Source: Loxodes magnus (Eukaryota > Ciliophora > Karyorelictea > Loxodida > Loxodidae). From it: 64,000 nt of DNA. Shown here piece by piece: positions 50,951-63,290 of this stretch; within the stretch, counting starts at the first letter, position 1; every line of letters begins with the position of its first letter. Location: assembly GCA_946699065.1 (NCBI GenBank), contig CAMPDV010000079.1, forward strand, positions 372,001 through 436,000. Reading direction: 5' to 3'. The position numbers and the translations under genes are program-made. The notes under the pieces are model-generated. The model did not search any database. It was not told the origin of the DNA and saw only the letters and a program-made list of their open reading frames with translations.

Positions 50951-52725
50951 GTAGTATTAATGCAGATTAAGTATCAAAACTCTGCTTTATCAATTAACTT
51001 TTTAAAAATGTTTTATTCTGATTTTATATTCGATTCTTCATTTATAAATTTCAATCTATCTAAACAAATTTTTAATATATAGCAATGCCTATAAATAAAT
51101 CCTTACCATTAAATTAATTACTTCTTTTTTCAAAATCAATTAAGAAATAAAAAATGTATATCACAATATTTTGCTGTAAAATAAAGGAAAATTTATTATG
51201 TTATTTTACTTTAAAATTTAGATTAACAACTTCTTAATTAAATTAGATACTTCATAGTAAGTTCATCTTGTGTAGTATTGCTGAAACTAAAAAATCTATT
51301 ACATAAATACAACAAAAGTACCTTATCTAAAGGCTTTTAATATAATAAGATACCTAAAATATTTAATTATAATTACGCTTGCCTTTTAAAATTAATCTCT
51401 TCAAAGCATTGATTAAAGTTCTAAATTTGTGAAAAATAATAATAATTAGAAACTTTCCTTATAAAAACCTATTTCTCCATAAATTTAGCCTTTTAATAAA
51501 TGCTATGCCTTAGCTTGATCAAAATGCTAATATAATAGTTCAAATATTTTATAATGTATTTTAGATAGTAAGCTAGTTAAATATTAAAGAAACTTACCTT
51601 TTTAACAAATTTTATAGCTACGTATAATTAAAGCCTCTTGTAGAAATACTTCAAAGTTTACTATCTATTCTCCACTAAAATTATCTTAAATATATTTGTA
51701 TGCATAAGCTAACTAAATAATTAAGATGTATATAAACTAGAATTTATGATATTAATAAGATAATTTCCAAGTTCGTAAGTATTAAAATGTGTTTTGAATG
51801 TATTAAGTTAAGGAAATGTGAAACTACATTCGAAATGATAAACAGATAAGCATGTGAATTTATAAAATATAGAACTGCTTTTCTTGTTTAAGATTGTTGT
51901 ATTATCATTTGCTTAAAGATTCCTTATCAAAATAAGAATATTTATTGTAATTTTAATTGAAGATCCAACTTTACATTGTTAAGATTAATGTTTATAGAAG
52001 GCTTAAAGATATCTTTATCCAGCTGCACAATTATTCAATTTTTATATTTTATCTCATAAATTCAATTTGCTTATCTATTTTATTAGTCAAAATAATCCTT
52101 AAGAATTAGCTGATAAACTCCAGATAAATACTAAAAAAGATCTTAAATAAAGATTTAGCTAAAAGAGTATATATAGAATAACTAGACTGCTTGTTAGATT
52201 ATAGATAAATTATCATAAATTGAATAATTAACTTGTATATCTATTTTAAGAGTTTAGCATACATTCTTTTTATTTATTTAAATATAAGTCAAATAATAAA
52301 AATATGAAGCATATCACTAATGATTTTAAGTATAAGGCATGGATTTGAAATTATAGTAACTATTTATCGCTGTGATAGCCTAGAAATTACATTAAATTAT
52401 ATTAATTTATTTTAAAATCTTTAAATATTTGTTTCTCTTTTTTCGTTACTTAAGGATTAGAAACTATTACGAGCTCTATAAGATATGATATTTTTAAATT
52501 GTTTTATTTACTTTAATGATTTTACCTTAGAGTAAGCTTGCCTAAATGTAATATATAAGCTTCTATTAGAATTTGAAAGAGAAAGATTAAGCGTAAGTGA
52601 TGTAATAATAAGTATAGATATGATTTATGCTAATGCCAAGCTTTTCTAAATAAAAGAAGTTTAATTTGATATGGAAATAAAATATTATTGATGAATTTAA
52701 CTTTTATTTAGTGTTATTAACTTTC
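50951..52725. other. AT-rich convergent region
   Basis: 1.8 kb between converging genes. Holds one weak + strand Cys-rich frame at 51787-51960 (57 aa, begins MCFECIKLRKCETTFEM); otherwise featureless. Confidence 0.45.
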
Positions 52726-53676
52726 TCACTTTGCTCCTCCTTTAATTTCTTTTAGCTTATTCTAAACAGTTTCTTGTAGCTCTTCAAACATTTTGTATTT
52801 CAATTCAATTTTTTCTTCTTCAATATTTCTGTATTCATGTAGCCAGTTAAATGCTTTCATTATTTCTTCACTTCTAGCCTAACCTTTAAGGAAACTATGA
52901 TAAACAGAACTCCTAACTGTGGGCAATAAGCGAAATATGGGCTATTTCATGAGCTTTCTATGATCAGGATGGAGATCAAAATTTTAGGCTTTTAAATCTT
53001 ACTCAAGATCATAGAAGTTGTATTTTTGGCTTGGAACTTTAGTTTCTAAATCGCATTAGAAATATTTAGGCCATTAAAAGTCATATGTGATAATTTTAGC
53101 CGTATCAACTAATCTTTCGATGTTGCCTCTCATTTTAAATAAGTTACTCTACTCATAATCTTTAACCATTAAATTAACTTTTACGCCAGTTGGTTATCCT
53201 TTTACGTGTCTTTCAAACAAAACCCAAAAAGGCCAGTGTCTGTTAGAATTATGGAATATTATATCTTTAACAGAAACTAGAAATTCTTCTTTATCTTCAT
53301 CAATATTTAGTATGAGAGGTCTACCAAAATCAAAATGAGACATAATCCTTTTTTTCAAAAAAGTTCCTACTGTATAATCATGTGCCAGATTGATTTCAGG
53401 ATATCCATCTCTTTTTAAAACAACACCCGCAATAAAATCTTTTTCTCTTAGATCTCTGAGTGTTTAGTGAGGCTTACGAGTATATCCTTTAACAACAGTG
53501 ATATTATTCCAATCATAGTTGATATCTTGCTTATATTATCTATTGAAAAACAAGGCTTTAGAATTTCAGTCGTGCTTTGTAAATTGATCGTACTTTTTGA
53601 GTAATTGGTTATTTGGCTTACCTGGCAAGATTCAATCCAAAGCCGTCATAGGATTTGGAATTTTAGGTGGAGTCAT
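52726..53676 (-). CDS. Conserved-looking 316-aa protein, possibly mitoribosomal
   Basis: 317 codons without intron, ATG 53674-53676 to TGA 52726-52728. Sequence is well ordered: TRKPHQTLRDLREKDFIAGV, VLKRDGYPEINLAHDY, IMSHFDFGRPLILNIDEDKE, NRHWPFWVLFERHVKGQP, TGVKVNLMVKDYE, then a charged C-terminal helix (EYRNIEEEKIELKYKMFEE). A beta-rich 'SHFDFxRP..V.V.L' core faintly recalls bacterial-type ribosomal protein bL25, which would make it a mitochondrial ribosome part. That is a weak guess with no diagnostic motif. Only 47 bp separate its ATG from the stop of the upstream kinase gene on the same strand. Confidence 0.72.
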
Positions 53677-53723
53677 TTTATTTAATATAATTGAATTAAG
53701 TGAAATTTATTTTTTAAAAAAAG

Positions 53724-55771
53724 TCATTTTTTTTCATCTTGATCAAACAAACTCAAAAACATCTCTTCCTAATAAGCTGTATTTAACAGATCTTTAAACT
53801 AATTGGGAATAAACCTTCTTGACTAACTTCTTTAAGCTTGTTCTATTTTATTTTCAAAGTACTATAAATCATAGGGAGACTGCAAATTTAAATTGATTGG
53901 GGATTTTTTAGTTCTTTATTCAACTTCAGATCACTTAATCTCTTAAAAAACATTATGCCTTTTTATATCTTCAGCTCCATTTAATAGACTACCATATCTT
54001 GACAACGGATTTAGTTTTAAGAGCTTTTAAATTAGATTCTTGATGTTTAAGTCATAAATATATATAGGCCAGTTAATTACTCCTTACAGAATATTGTCAT
54101 AAATTATAAGTGGAGATTTTCCATCAAAAGGTGTGCTACCAGTAAGTAGTTCGTAAAACAAAATTCCAGTAGCTCATCAATCTACAGAGAATCCATATCC
54201 AAATTAGCCTTTTATCATTTCAGGAGCCTGATAATTTGGATCGCCTACTATTGTATATGTTCTAAATAATAAAATTACCTTTAGTTTACTGATCCTTCGT
54301 CAAATTGCTTGAACGATTTAAAATCAATTAATTTGCAATAGCCAATATTATCAAAGAGGACATGCTTACTGGTGAGGTTTCTATATAAAATCTATTTAGA
54401 ATGAAGAAATTGAAATGCCAATACGACTTGAGCTAGGCAAAAAATAGCGTCTTCAGGTTAAAATCTTTTTAAAACTTGCAAATGGGAGTAAAGACTTCCT
54501 CCTTGCAAAAATTCAAGAATAACATAAAAACTATGTATGTCTTGCAAGGATACGTGGTTTAAAGGGAATTTAATAATAAAATTGAACTCAGGATGAATAT
54601 CAGAAAGATTATGAATCAAATATTTTTCTGCTCTCATTTTATCTTCTAATTAAGCCTCTCATTCACTCTATTTATTATTCTATTTACTTCATTTTAGCTT
54701 ATTAAGTGTCATTTTTGAATATTTCTTTACAATAAGAAATTTGGAGTTGTCTATGAAAAGTTTTATTAAATATATATTGCATTATTTATGGGAGTGAAGT
54801 AGTTTTACTATAGAGTAAGTTTCATCAAAAAAGTTAGCAGGTTTTTTGACAAATTAAAGATATTTCGCCTTCGCTTAATCTTACGATAGGAAGTTCTTTA
54901 ACTTCTTTTGTGGATCATTGTCATTCTATTGTTCCATTAGATTTTTACGTTTCTTTACTTTCTTTTTTTTTATTACTGATTTGGTTGATGTCAAACCTGA
55001 GTTGTATCCAGTAGCAATAGAAGTCACCGAATCGGATCTGTTTTATTTATCTTGAGCAGAATCTTTTAGTGAAGGAAGTCGAAGAATATCCATAGATTAA
55101 TTTTTTGCATCTTTACGATCTTTTTAATTCCTTTATTTAATTTTTTCTTTACTTTTGCTAAAATCAATTCCAAGCAATCCAAATGAATTTTAAGTAACTT
55201 ATGGCAGCTTATTGCTCTTCCTTTTATCAATTTATTAAAATGTCTTAGCAGCTATTAAAGCTTTACTCGTAGCTTAAGTTACATTTTATTTTCCTTTTAA
55301 AAGTGCACTTAAGGTTGTAGTTATTGCTTTTGACTCAGGAGGAAACAGTTTGACATGAACAGATTTACTCATTTCACTTTTAAGTTCTATTTTAGTAGAA
55401 TAGACTTTACTTTAAGAAGTTCTAATATGCTTCTTATCTTATTTACAATTTTCTGCTCTATTAAAGCTAACTTAGCTATAGAATTTATTGACTCTTTTCT
55501 TGTCAATGCTATTCTCAATATTATTCTATAAAAAAAGCAGATCTTTATCTTTATAAAGACTATGTCCTCATTTGGACAAACTTTCTTTCTTTTTAACTGA
55601 TTAAAAATCTGTTTTTTCCATCTACCTTAGTGAAATATCGCCAGGATTTCTATTATCTTAATTAATTTTAGGATTAGCTTTATAGAGACTATTCAAATTA
55701 GAAGTTCTCTTCACATTAAATTCTTCAATTTCTTTTAAAGTATTCCTAGTGAATTCCTTTACAGTTTCCAT
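53724..55771 (-). CDS. AGC-family pseudokinase
   Basis: 676 aa, ATG 55769-55771 to TGA 53724-53726, one 17-nt intron (54262-54278, GTAATTTTATTATTTAG) whose removal joins VNQR to TYTIVGDPNYQAPEM. The first 300 residues are basic and disordered. The C-terminal half is an AGC-type kinase fold: FVILEFLQGGSLYSHLQ-like hinge, FCLAQVVLAFQFLHSKQILY, QAPEM, DWWATGILFYELLTGSTPF. Catalytic parts are lost: the glycine loop reads HSHKQC, HRD-K is Y-R-N465-L-T, and DFG is D483-F-K. The ATP-anchoring Lys may survive in LIVKKYSK. Both Trp of DWW are UGA (54174-54179). A regulatory pseudokinase is the simplest reading. Coding-like sequence just upstream (to about 55990) hints at a further 5' exon. Confidence 0.88.
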
Positions 55772-56759
55772 TATAAAAGTCAAGATCAAACACTTATTTA
55801 TCTAAATAATTCAAAATAGCTCTATTTAATAATTTTATAAGACTCATTTTACTTTTTCTTAGTAATATTTGAAACTCTGAAAGCTCATATGCCAACTTTT
55901 TGGCTTCAACTTAATCTCTAAAGAAACTTAATGCTTAGCTAATTATTTCAGCATAAACTCAAAGATTTAATTTTTTCTACAGTTGAATATTTTAATCTAG
56001 AATATATAAAATTATCATTTATAGGTTTTTATATAAGAAGTGAGTGTGATAATATTTTCCTTATTGTGGAAGATGGGAGTATCATACATTTAAATAAATA
56101 GATTTCTTCTTTCTAGTTTCTAATTACTATGATAAACATAATATAGTTCCTTACTGTAAATTATACTATACCTTTTAACATATGATAGATACTATTAACT
56201 CAATTGATAATACTTTCATTAATTATCTTGTCTATCTAAGGACTCTCATTTGATTGGAGTATTATAGTAACTATTGAGAGAAAATTTTAGATATACCTAT
56301 TTTTAAAATCTGCTTATTAAGATGAATAGTAGTTATTACTAGCTTTACTTTTACTTTTTTATTACTCACTTTTCTTGTATAAAATGTTTCTTTAAAATAT
56401 TTAAAAGCATGCTTTTATGAAGCTAAATAATATGGATCATTCAATAAAAACAGAAAGAATTAAGTAAAAGAAGAGTAAGAAATAAAAAGGTGCAACTAAA
56501 TAGAGATTAATTGATAGTTTAAATGTCTTGATTCATTTTATATAAATTGAAAGAGAAAGAAGGAGTGCTTACTTAATTTTTGACTTGATAATTGAAAAGC
56601 AATTATTTATATTAGTTTTTGTTAAGTCCGATAATAATATAATTGAAGATATAAAATAGCTAAATTAAAGAGAAAGTAACTGAAATAGAATAATAAAGGA
56701 GCGTATAATATAATGTATATTATTTAAGTAGAAAATAACATTTTTAGCATTTATTAAAT
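55772..56759. other. Divergent intergenic region
   Basis: 988 bp between two divergent starts. The 200 bp next to the kinase ATG read on the minus strand like protein (VYAEIISQALSFFRDQ, EAKKLAYELSEFQILLRKSK) but out of frame with the kinase; no AT-rich 16-20-nt intron that would join them was found. The rest is A/T-rich. Confidence 0.45.
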
Positions 56760-57999
56760 ATGAGAATCTCTAAGGATAAACCTAAACTTTATTCATGAGC
56801 TTCTAATGCTGCTGTTTATAGATGAAAAACTCTAAAAGAAGAAGACAAGGAAATCGATAAGATTGATAATCCTAAAAGTCAATGACTCAGCTCTAAAAAG
56901 CCAACAAAGCAAGAAGAATTTGAAGGAGATTAAGAAGTCGAAGAAGAAATGGAGCAGTTAAAGCTAATTGAAGAATTTTAACTGGAAGAATTTTAGGATT
57001 AGTTGAAGAAAAGTAAGAAGAAAAAATAATTACAAAAGAAAAACGTTAGTTAAAGTGAGTTGATGGAATTATTCGAGCAACTAAAATCTGAATAGATTTA
57101 AATGGCTAATAAGAAACAACTAAAGAAAAGCTACTATTTTAAATATACTTCTAGAGATGCTTTCACTAAAAGAGAGGTAAATTTTTATATAGATGAGTGA
57201 AAAAATCTAGATCCCTAAGCCAGGGTATTATCAACTTGACTATTAATGAGTTTAAAAGTAATTCTTTATTTTTAGACGACCTAAAACAACTATTTTTGCA
57301 TATGATAGTTGTACAATTCCCAGAGGAATGACAATGAAGGAGTAGGAATGATATTAGAAAATAAAAAAGCCTTTTAAATCTAATTAATTAGTTGAACGAC
57401 ATGTTCCTGAAATTGACTTTTAAAAGCAAACAAAGAGAAAAGATTTGATATTGCATAATGTAAATGAGAATAGATTCAATTCACTTCAGATACCTTAAAA
57501 TTGGTCTAATAATTTAAGAATTAAAACATCTTTAATCCATAAAACTCCTGAAAGAAATCTAAATCCAATTAGATTTGAAGGAGCTGCTAGAATGTATGAT
57601 GTCAAAGATTCTCTTGTTTACTAAAATCTAAGAACTGGTTTGGTAGAAATGAAAAGATAAATGCCAAGAAAAGTTCAAGAAATAGAATAATAAGAAATAA
57701 TCTTACCCACCTAAGATTATTTTACAAGTAAATATATTAAATCTCCTAATTTTTCTAAATAACTACCTAAAATGACAATAACAGAGCAAATAATAAATAG
57801 AGAAGTTAAATAGTAGGAAAATAAATTGAGAAACAACGTTAGTTTTAGATTTAGAGATTTTAAAATAAAAAGTCAGCAAGGATCTGTTAACGATAGCATG
57901 AAACCAAGCTTCTTAAGTTAGCCAAACAGCAAAAATGATTCAAACATTGAAGGACTAGACAAGCTATACGTTAAATATTGCAAATAGGATATATTATGA
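56760..57999 (+). CDS. Hypothetical charged protein (407 aa), two or three exons
   Basis: Exon 1 56760-57176 begins MRISKDKPKLYSWASNA and carries an acidic coiled region (EEEMEQLKLIEEFQLEEF). A 16-nt intron (57177-57192, GTAAATTTTTATATAG) leads to exon 2 ending at TGA 57997-57999; 408 codons in total. A further in-frame 18-nt GT..AG segment (57258-57275) may be a second intron, giving WVQKRPKTTIFAYDS. Later segments: CTIPRGMTMKEQEWYQK, EGAARMYDVKDSLVY, NLRTGLVEMKRQMPRK. Short basic motifs with Pro suggest a cytoskeletal protein, but no family is recognised. Confidence 0.7.
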
Positions 58000-58299
58000 A
58001 AATTAAATTATTTTAAATTTTAAAGATGCCAAAAAGATTAACGTATTACAATTGTCCTTTAAATTATTAATACAAGTCTTTGTTTTATATTTAAATCTAT
58101 TTTTATTTTGCTTATCTAAATGCTTTTTTTTCTTACAAATTAGCAAGCAATTTGAAATAAATTTTCTTTCGATTACTGAAATAAAAAATTGACTTAGTTT
58201 AAAGTATAATTATATCAAAGACGAACATGAGATTAAGGTTAGAGTTTTATAATAAGAAAAATAATTTAGAGATTAACAAAAGCGTAAAAATTAGTATTT
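58000..58299. other. Convergent spacer
   Basis: 300 bp of A/T-rich sequence between two converging genes; nothing recognised. Confidence 0.5.
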
Positions 58300-59574
58300 T
58301 CACTTAGAACAATCCTACATATTTTCTTCAGTTAAGAAAATTTCTTATGAATTTGAGTTGTTTGCTTGCTGATTAAAATTTGAAAAACCTTGAATATTAG
58401 AGGATATCTTATATTAGGTTTAAATACTTAAATTGTTATTACTTAATTTTGAAGTTTCTTCTTACATGGATTTCTTTTTTGGCTTTATAACTTTTTTAAT
58501 AAATCTACTTTGAATTTAATTATATAAGCTATTTTATTTCATTTCATATTAAAACTAACTTGGTTGCAATGGAGAATCATCAAAATCAAGTTTTCTGAAA
58601 AGATTACTTTCTGTATAGTATTGATCAAAATTCTGCTACTAATCGCTTGAAGATCGTAGCGAACTGGGAATACTTTTATGTTAGCTGATAGAAGATTCTT
58701 ATAAAGTAAACTATTTTTAATTTCATGATACTGACATAGAGTCATCTAAATCGGATTATAAATCTAGGAAATCTTAATCTTCATATATCATATTTTAAAG
58801 ATTCTCACAGTACTTATGTTAATTCAAAACTAAATTTTAAGTATAATCTTATTTCATCTGATCTTATTGATTAGAAAACAAAATTTATGATTTCATCTAG
58901 TTTTCTGGTAAAGAACTAAACTCTTAGCTTTTAACATTGTTATAATTATGTAACTTAGTATTTTAAGCATCTTCATAATGTAAATTATTTTGATAAAATA
59001 ATTTAGATGCCTCTTATCTTGATTGATATTTGTTTTCTAAAGTATCTTCTATTTTGTTTATTTTACTTTGAAATTACTAAGAATTACTAAAATTATTTTA
59101 TTAAATAAGCAATTTTTCTTAATATCCTTTCGAATAATTACGATTTTTCATTGTATGTGTACTATTTAATCTATTTTTTTGTAAATTGGCTTTTGAAAAA
59201 TTACTTTTTTTATAATAATGATCGTTGAAATTCGAAAGGCAGTCAATAGTTTTTTAAAATAAGTAGAAGACAAGATTTCCTCCAGGAACAAGGCTGATAG
59301 ATTTGTTTTTCATATTTTAACTGCATCAAAAATCATTATCTTATTCACTTAATTGTGATCGTTATTTATTCTTTTAATTATTCAGATATGATATTCTCTC
59401 TCTTATTTTTCTTTCATTCTGACTTTCTAAATTTTTGACATTTTATTTATCTAGCTCTTCTTTCTATTTATTTTCCACTGCTCTATAATTTTATTACATT
59501 CCTTTCTACTTATTGATAATTGTATCCCGAAATTTTGTGGCGGGGTAAGCATTATTGATCTGCGATAATGACAT
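58300..59574 (-). CDS. Q/N/S-rich hypothetical protein (424 aa)
   Basis: 425 codons without intron, ATG 59572-59574 to TGA 58300-58302. Starts MSLSQINNAYPATKFRDTII, then a basic coiled stretch (KEELDKQNVKNLESQNERK), a rare hydrophobic island (SISLVPGGNLVFYLF) and long Asn/Gln/Ser-rich segments with acidic patches (EDQDFLDLQSDLDDSM). A UGA in DNDFWCS is read as Trp. No domain recognised. Its ATG lies only 25 bp from the nearest in-frame UGA of the upstream glycosyltransferase gene. Confidence 0.68.
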
Positions 59575-59599
59575 CTTTTGAAAAACAGCTTCTTATTAT

Positions 59600-62161
59600 T
59601 CAAAATAAAAGATTTAAGATATTGATTTAAAAACTTTCAAATCCTTAGAATTTATACTTTATTTAAATTTATTTTCCTCTTAAAATAGCGCCAATATTCA
59701 TTAAGCTAACTAATTCAAATTTTGAGAGTTATTTCAATGTAGTCATATGAAAAATTTAATGAGCCAATTATTTTAAATTATAGAATTAATTATTAGCTGC
59801 TTTTTATTTTAATTATATAGAAGTATTAAATAACCTATATACTCTTAATATGTTTTTATTTATCGTGCTAGCTTTAAATGTAAAGATATTTAATTTTATT
59901 AAATAAGCTTATTATTATTTTTAGTGTAATCTGAATAAAGTCTCATTTGCATCTTCTTCAAGTGAATATCCTTTCATTTCAAATATTTGACCTTTCACAA
60001 AGCGTTCAAATTATTCTTTGGTCTAATAGAATTGATCGCACTTTTTGGTGTCGAGACAGAATTTAGGCAAAACTAATTAAGTGTTTTCTCTATTATTTTA
60101 TCAAATTTAATGCATCTCATTTGGCATTTTATCATTTTCTAACTTTTTTCTTTGCATTTTATCTCTATTATTTTATCTTTTTATTTTCAAATCAAGTAAT
60201 TTTTAATCTTTGTAAATTGCTTCATATTCAACATTTATGGATTCATTTAATCCCAAATGAACAACTCTACATGCAATAGGAGTCACAATTTTTAGTCCAA
60301 ATCCTTCTTTGAAAATATGTTATAATAGCTTGCCGTAGTCTCCTCATGAGAACTCTTCTAAGAAAGTACTGAAGACATAGTGAGGAAGCATTCACACTTA
60401 CATAGGTAATTTTAAATGAAACCAGTTTCATTTCCTATTAGGATCACTTTCTAGCTGGTTAATCTCTTTATACTATTTGCTAGAGAAAGTGATTCATGCT
60501 ATTTACTTTCCAAAATAAGGATTTTCTAAGAACATTTTATAGGTATAAAGCATATACTCATATAAATCCTACGAAAATAGAAAATCAGTATCTGCATACA
60601 TAATTGCTGGTGCTTTCATTCATCCCAAAGTAAAGTTAACTACAAATAAAACATTCTTATTTATCCTTTGATGCTTCAGATATAGTTGCTTTTAAAATTC
60701 AGTCTATATTGCTGGGTCATCTTCTTCATGTGGATGGAAGATATGCATTATATTCATTTTTTTGGACTCTTAAAAATATTTAATTTCATCTATAATTTCT
60801 TATTTTTAGCCATCTTAAGATATTATTATTATAGTTTTATTTATGTCTCGTACTTGAGAAAGAGACATCAAAGATTTTCTTAACAGTTTAGGTTTGCTAT
60901 AAGCTGTCATGCAAATAGGAATAAACAGCTCAGGTAAATGTTTAGTTCTTTCTCTTCATTCATTTTCAATCTTCTTATATCATTAAGTCGGATTGAATTT
61001 ATAAAACTCCTTTACATCTTGCAGCTCAGAATTAAAACTATTAAACTAAAATGAACTTTCGTAAACTTCTCGTTCGTAAAAATAGAGGTTTTTGTTAAAT
61101 TTATAGGCTACATTATAAGACAAATTATAAGCAGGAATGGATAGGTTTTTTCATACAATTCCATTTACTAAATCTCTTCTTCTTTATCTATTATTTTCAT
61201 GAATATAAGGCACTATTTGCCATCGCTTAAAATTCTTTCTCTTTGTTTTATCAAAATTTGTGAAGAATATGTTCTTAGCGGAAAATTATTATCCACTGAT
61301 TAGCTATATAAAGTCATTCTAACTAAGTAATTTATCTGTTACGAAAAAATCGTCGTAGTAACCTTGAAAATGTAACCCAACTATTTCATTTTAATAATTA
61401 GCCCATCTGTTTCTTTTAATTACTCAACTTCCTAGTCTAAATTACACTCCAAGTTATATAAGTCTATAGATTTCATAATTTTAGTACACCAACTAAAGGT
61501 TAATGTAAACTTTAAGTTATTAGGGAGTTTTTTGGTACTAAACTCCATAACCAGTAAAAGTTAGAGCTATATGCTTTCAAACTTTTTATGGAAATTACTT
61601 CTAAATAAGTAGATTTTAGCAACTAATATCATTTCCTACCTAAAAATAAAGGTTTGCATCTTTTAAATAAAAAGCGTATCCTCGATGCTTTAGTAAAGTA
61701 CCACATCCGAATACATTCTTACTGAACAAAGTTTAGATATACTATTTTCCTATTATCTTAACTTCGTAATTATTATGTGTTTTGTTGTAATTATTTTGCC
61801 AGTTTATTCAAAAGGCTATAGAAGTCTCTGGATAATCAAAATGTGATCCATAATCGATAGTATTAACAAGCTACTTATCTACCTTAGAAATGTGATATCC
61901 CTTTTTATTAACCAAATATTTCTATTAAAATTGAATTTCTTAGGCAGATTATTCCCTATTTTCAAGCCTAACTTCTTACTACTTTTAATCTAAAATATTT
62001 TTTTACTCAGCAAAGCGAATTTTGCTTTTATTTTTGTAGAAAGTCCCCAAATTCTCTGATTTATGTTATCGTTTTTCAAATGAACTATTGAAAAATAATA
62101 ACTAAATGACAATGAATATAATAATAAGAATAAGAACTATTTCTTATTTACCTAGCTTCAT
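59600..62161 (-). CDS. Golgi glycosyltransferase, LamG-like + GT13 (GnT-I/POMGNT1)-like
   Basis: Type II membrane protein: N-terminal anchor IVLILIIIFIVIQLLFF. Residues about 90-330 look like a LamG/concanavalin sandwich (SIAFWINWQNNYN, KVWKHIALTFTGYG, VGLHFQGYYDDFFV). Residues about 430-640 are GT13-like: LPELFIPICMTAYSKPKLLR, IIIISQDGQ, AIMYADTDFLFSQDLYEYM with the DxD-type metal site near residue 520, then RKWNWFHLKLPMQVW and FLEEFSWGDYGKLLQHIF. Such enzymes add GlcNAc to mannose on glycoproteins; donor and acceptor are inferred. The expected end (NETLFRLH, about 59925) is followed by UAA AAA UAA UAA UAA, not UGA; the first in-frame UGA is at 59600-59602, giving 853 aa with a poorly coding tail of about 105 residues. 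The real 3' end is uncertain. Confidence 0.82.
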
Positions 62162-62708
62162 CTTTAAATAATTGATTATCTTTGATATTACTATAAATAT
62201 CTTTAATTGCTTACTTCTAAGATTTAACTTAATCTTATGATTATCTTTAATCAAATCCAATTACTATATTTAGATATTTATTTATATAGAGTAAGAATAA
62301 TCAAGGCTTATTCCTAGCTTTATTTAAGTGTGAAACTAATATTCTTCACTATTTAATAATTTGTTAGAGGAAGCATTTTAATGCTGAAGTTAAATTTAAA
62401 TCCGAGGAAAAAACATTCTTTAAATAAATATCTGAGCTATGCTTATACTCTTTCTATTCTATATTTTAGCTAAATAAATATGATAAAAGCAAATTAAGTT
62501 ATATAGATTATATAGGATGTAACTTTAATATATCTTATCATTTCTTAATATTGCTTTATTTGTCAGACAATCTTAGGTTAATTGTATTTGCATATTGCTA
62601 TGAAAGTGAAGAATGATAAGAAAATAAGACCAATTACTGATTATGCATATACTTTTAAATAACTAAAACATTATCAAAGTAAGTTTAACTAATTATTTAA
62701 GGTAAATT
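62162..62708. other. Intergenic spacer
   Basis: 547 bp of A/T-rich sequence between two minus-strand genes; no element recognised. Confidence 0.5.
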
Positions 62709-63290
62709 TCAGCTACTTTTTTTGTTCTTTTTAGCATATTCTATAACAAAATCTTCTTATATCTAGTTAAGACATTTAGGACGCTTTGAACGAATGTAGC
62801 TGATTACATTTTCATCTTAATTTCCATATTTTATAAGATAGCAACATATTACTACCGCAGTTCTACCAAGACCTGCATGACAGTGGACTAATACCTTTTT
62901 ATTCTGCTCTGTAATAATCTAATGCATTTTGGGGAGAATTTCTTCATCAATTAGTTATACAGAAGGTGCAGTATTATCTTCTCAGTAAATATTGAAGTAT
63001 TAAAATCCTTCATCTATAAAAACTTCAGGCTTATAAGAAAAATTTCCTTCCATGGGTGCGCATTAGGAATTTTCGCCTGGTTCCTGCAAATTAAAAATAG
63101 CTCAAACATTTAATTACTTCATTTGATTAATAATATCATGCTCTTTTATCAATTAAGTCTAGAATCTTTAACTTGCTACTATATTCTCAGTTATGAAATC
63201 AGAATGAAGGCCTTTAATAGCTGCATTAGGGTAATTAGGATTTATTTTAGCGTCTTCAAATTAGCACTGAGAGTCTATTTTGAATTCCAT
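62709..63290 (-). CDS. PTPDC1-like dual-specificity phosphatase
   Basis: 193 aa, ATG 63288-63290 to TGA 62709-62711, intronless. Protein phosphatase of the Cys-based DSP/PTP fold. Active-site loop VHCHAGLGRTAVVICCYLI with nucleophile Cys137 and the loop Arg; general-acid Asp in YFNIYWEDNTAPS; the segment IFNLQEPGENSQCAP and RSKRPKCLNQ match PTPDC1/PTP9Q22 of animals, a protein linked to centrosomes and cilia. The animal protein is much longer; here only the catalytic part is present. UGA encodes the Trp of YWED and of LNVWAIF. A 24-nt GT..AG segment overlapping NVWAIFNLQ could also be read as an in-frame intron, but NLQEPGE conservation argues against it. Confidence 0.9.

Noticed and set aside
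53597-53797. A + strand ORF that looks like a membrane protein (GFGILGGVILFNIIEL)
   Set aside because: It is antisense to the start of the 316-aa gene and the end of the pseudokinase gene, both well supported on minus.
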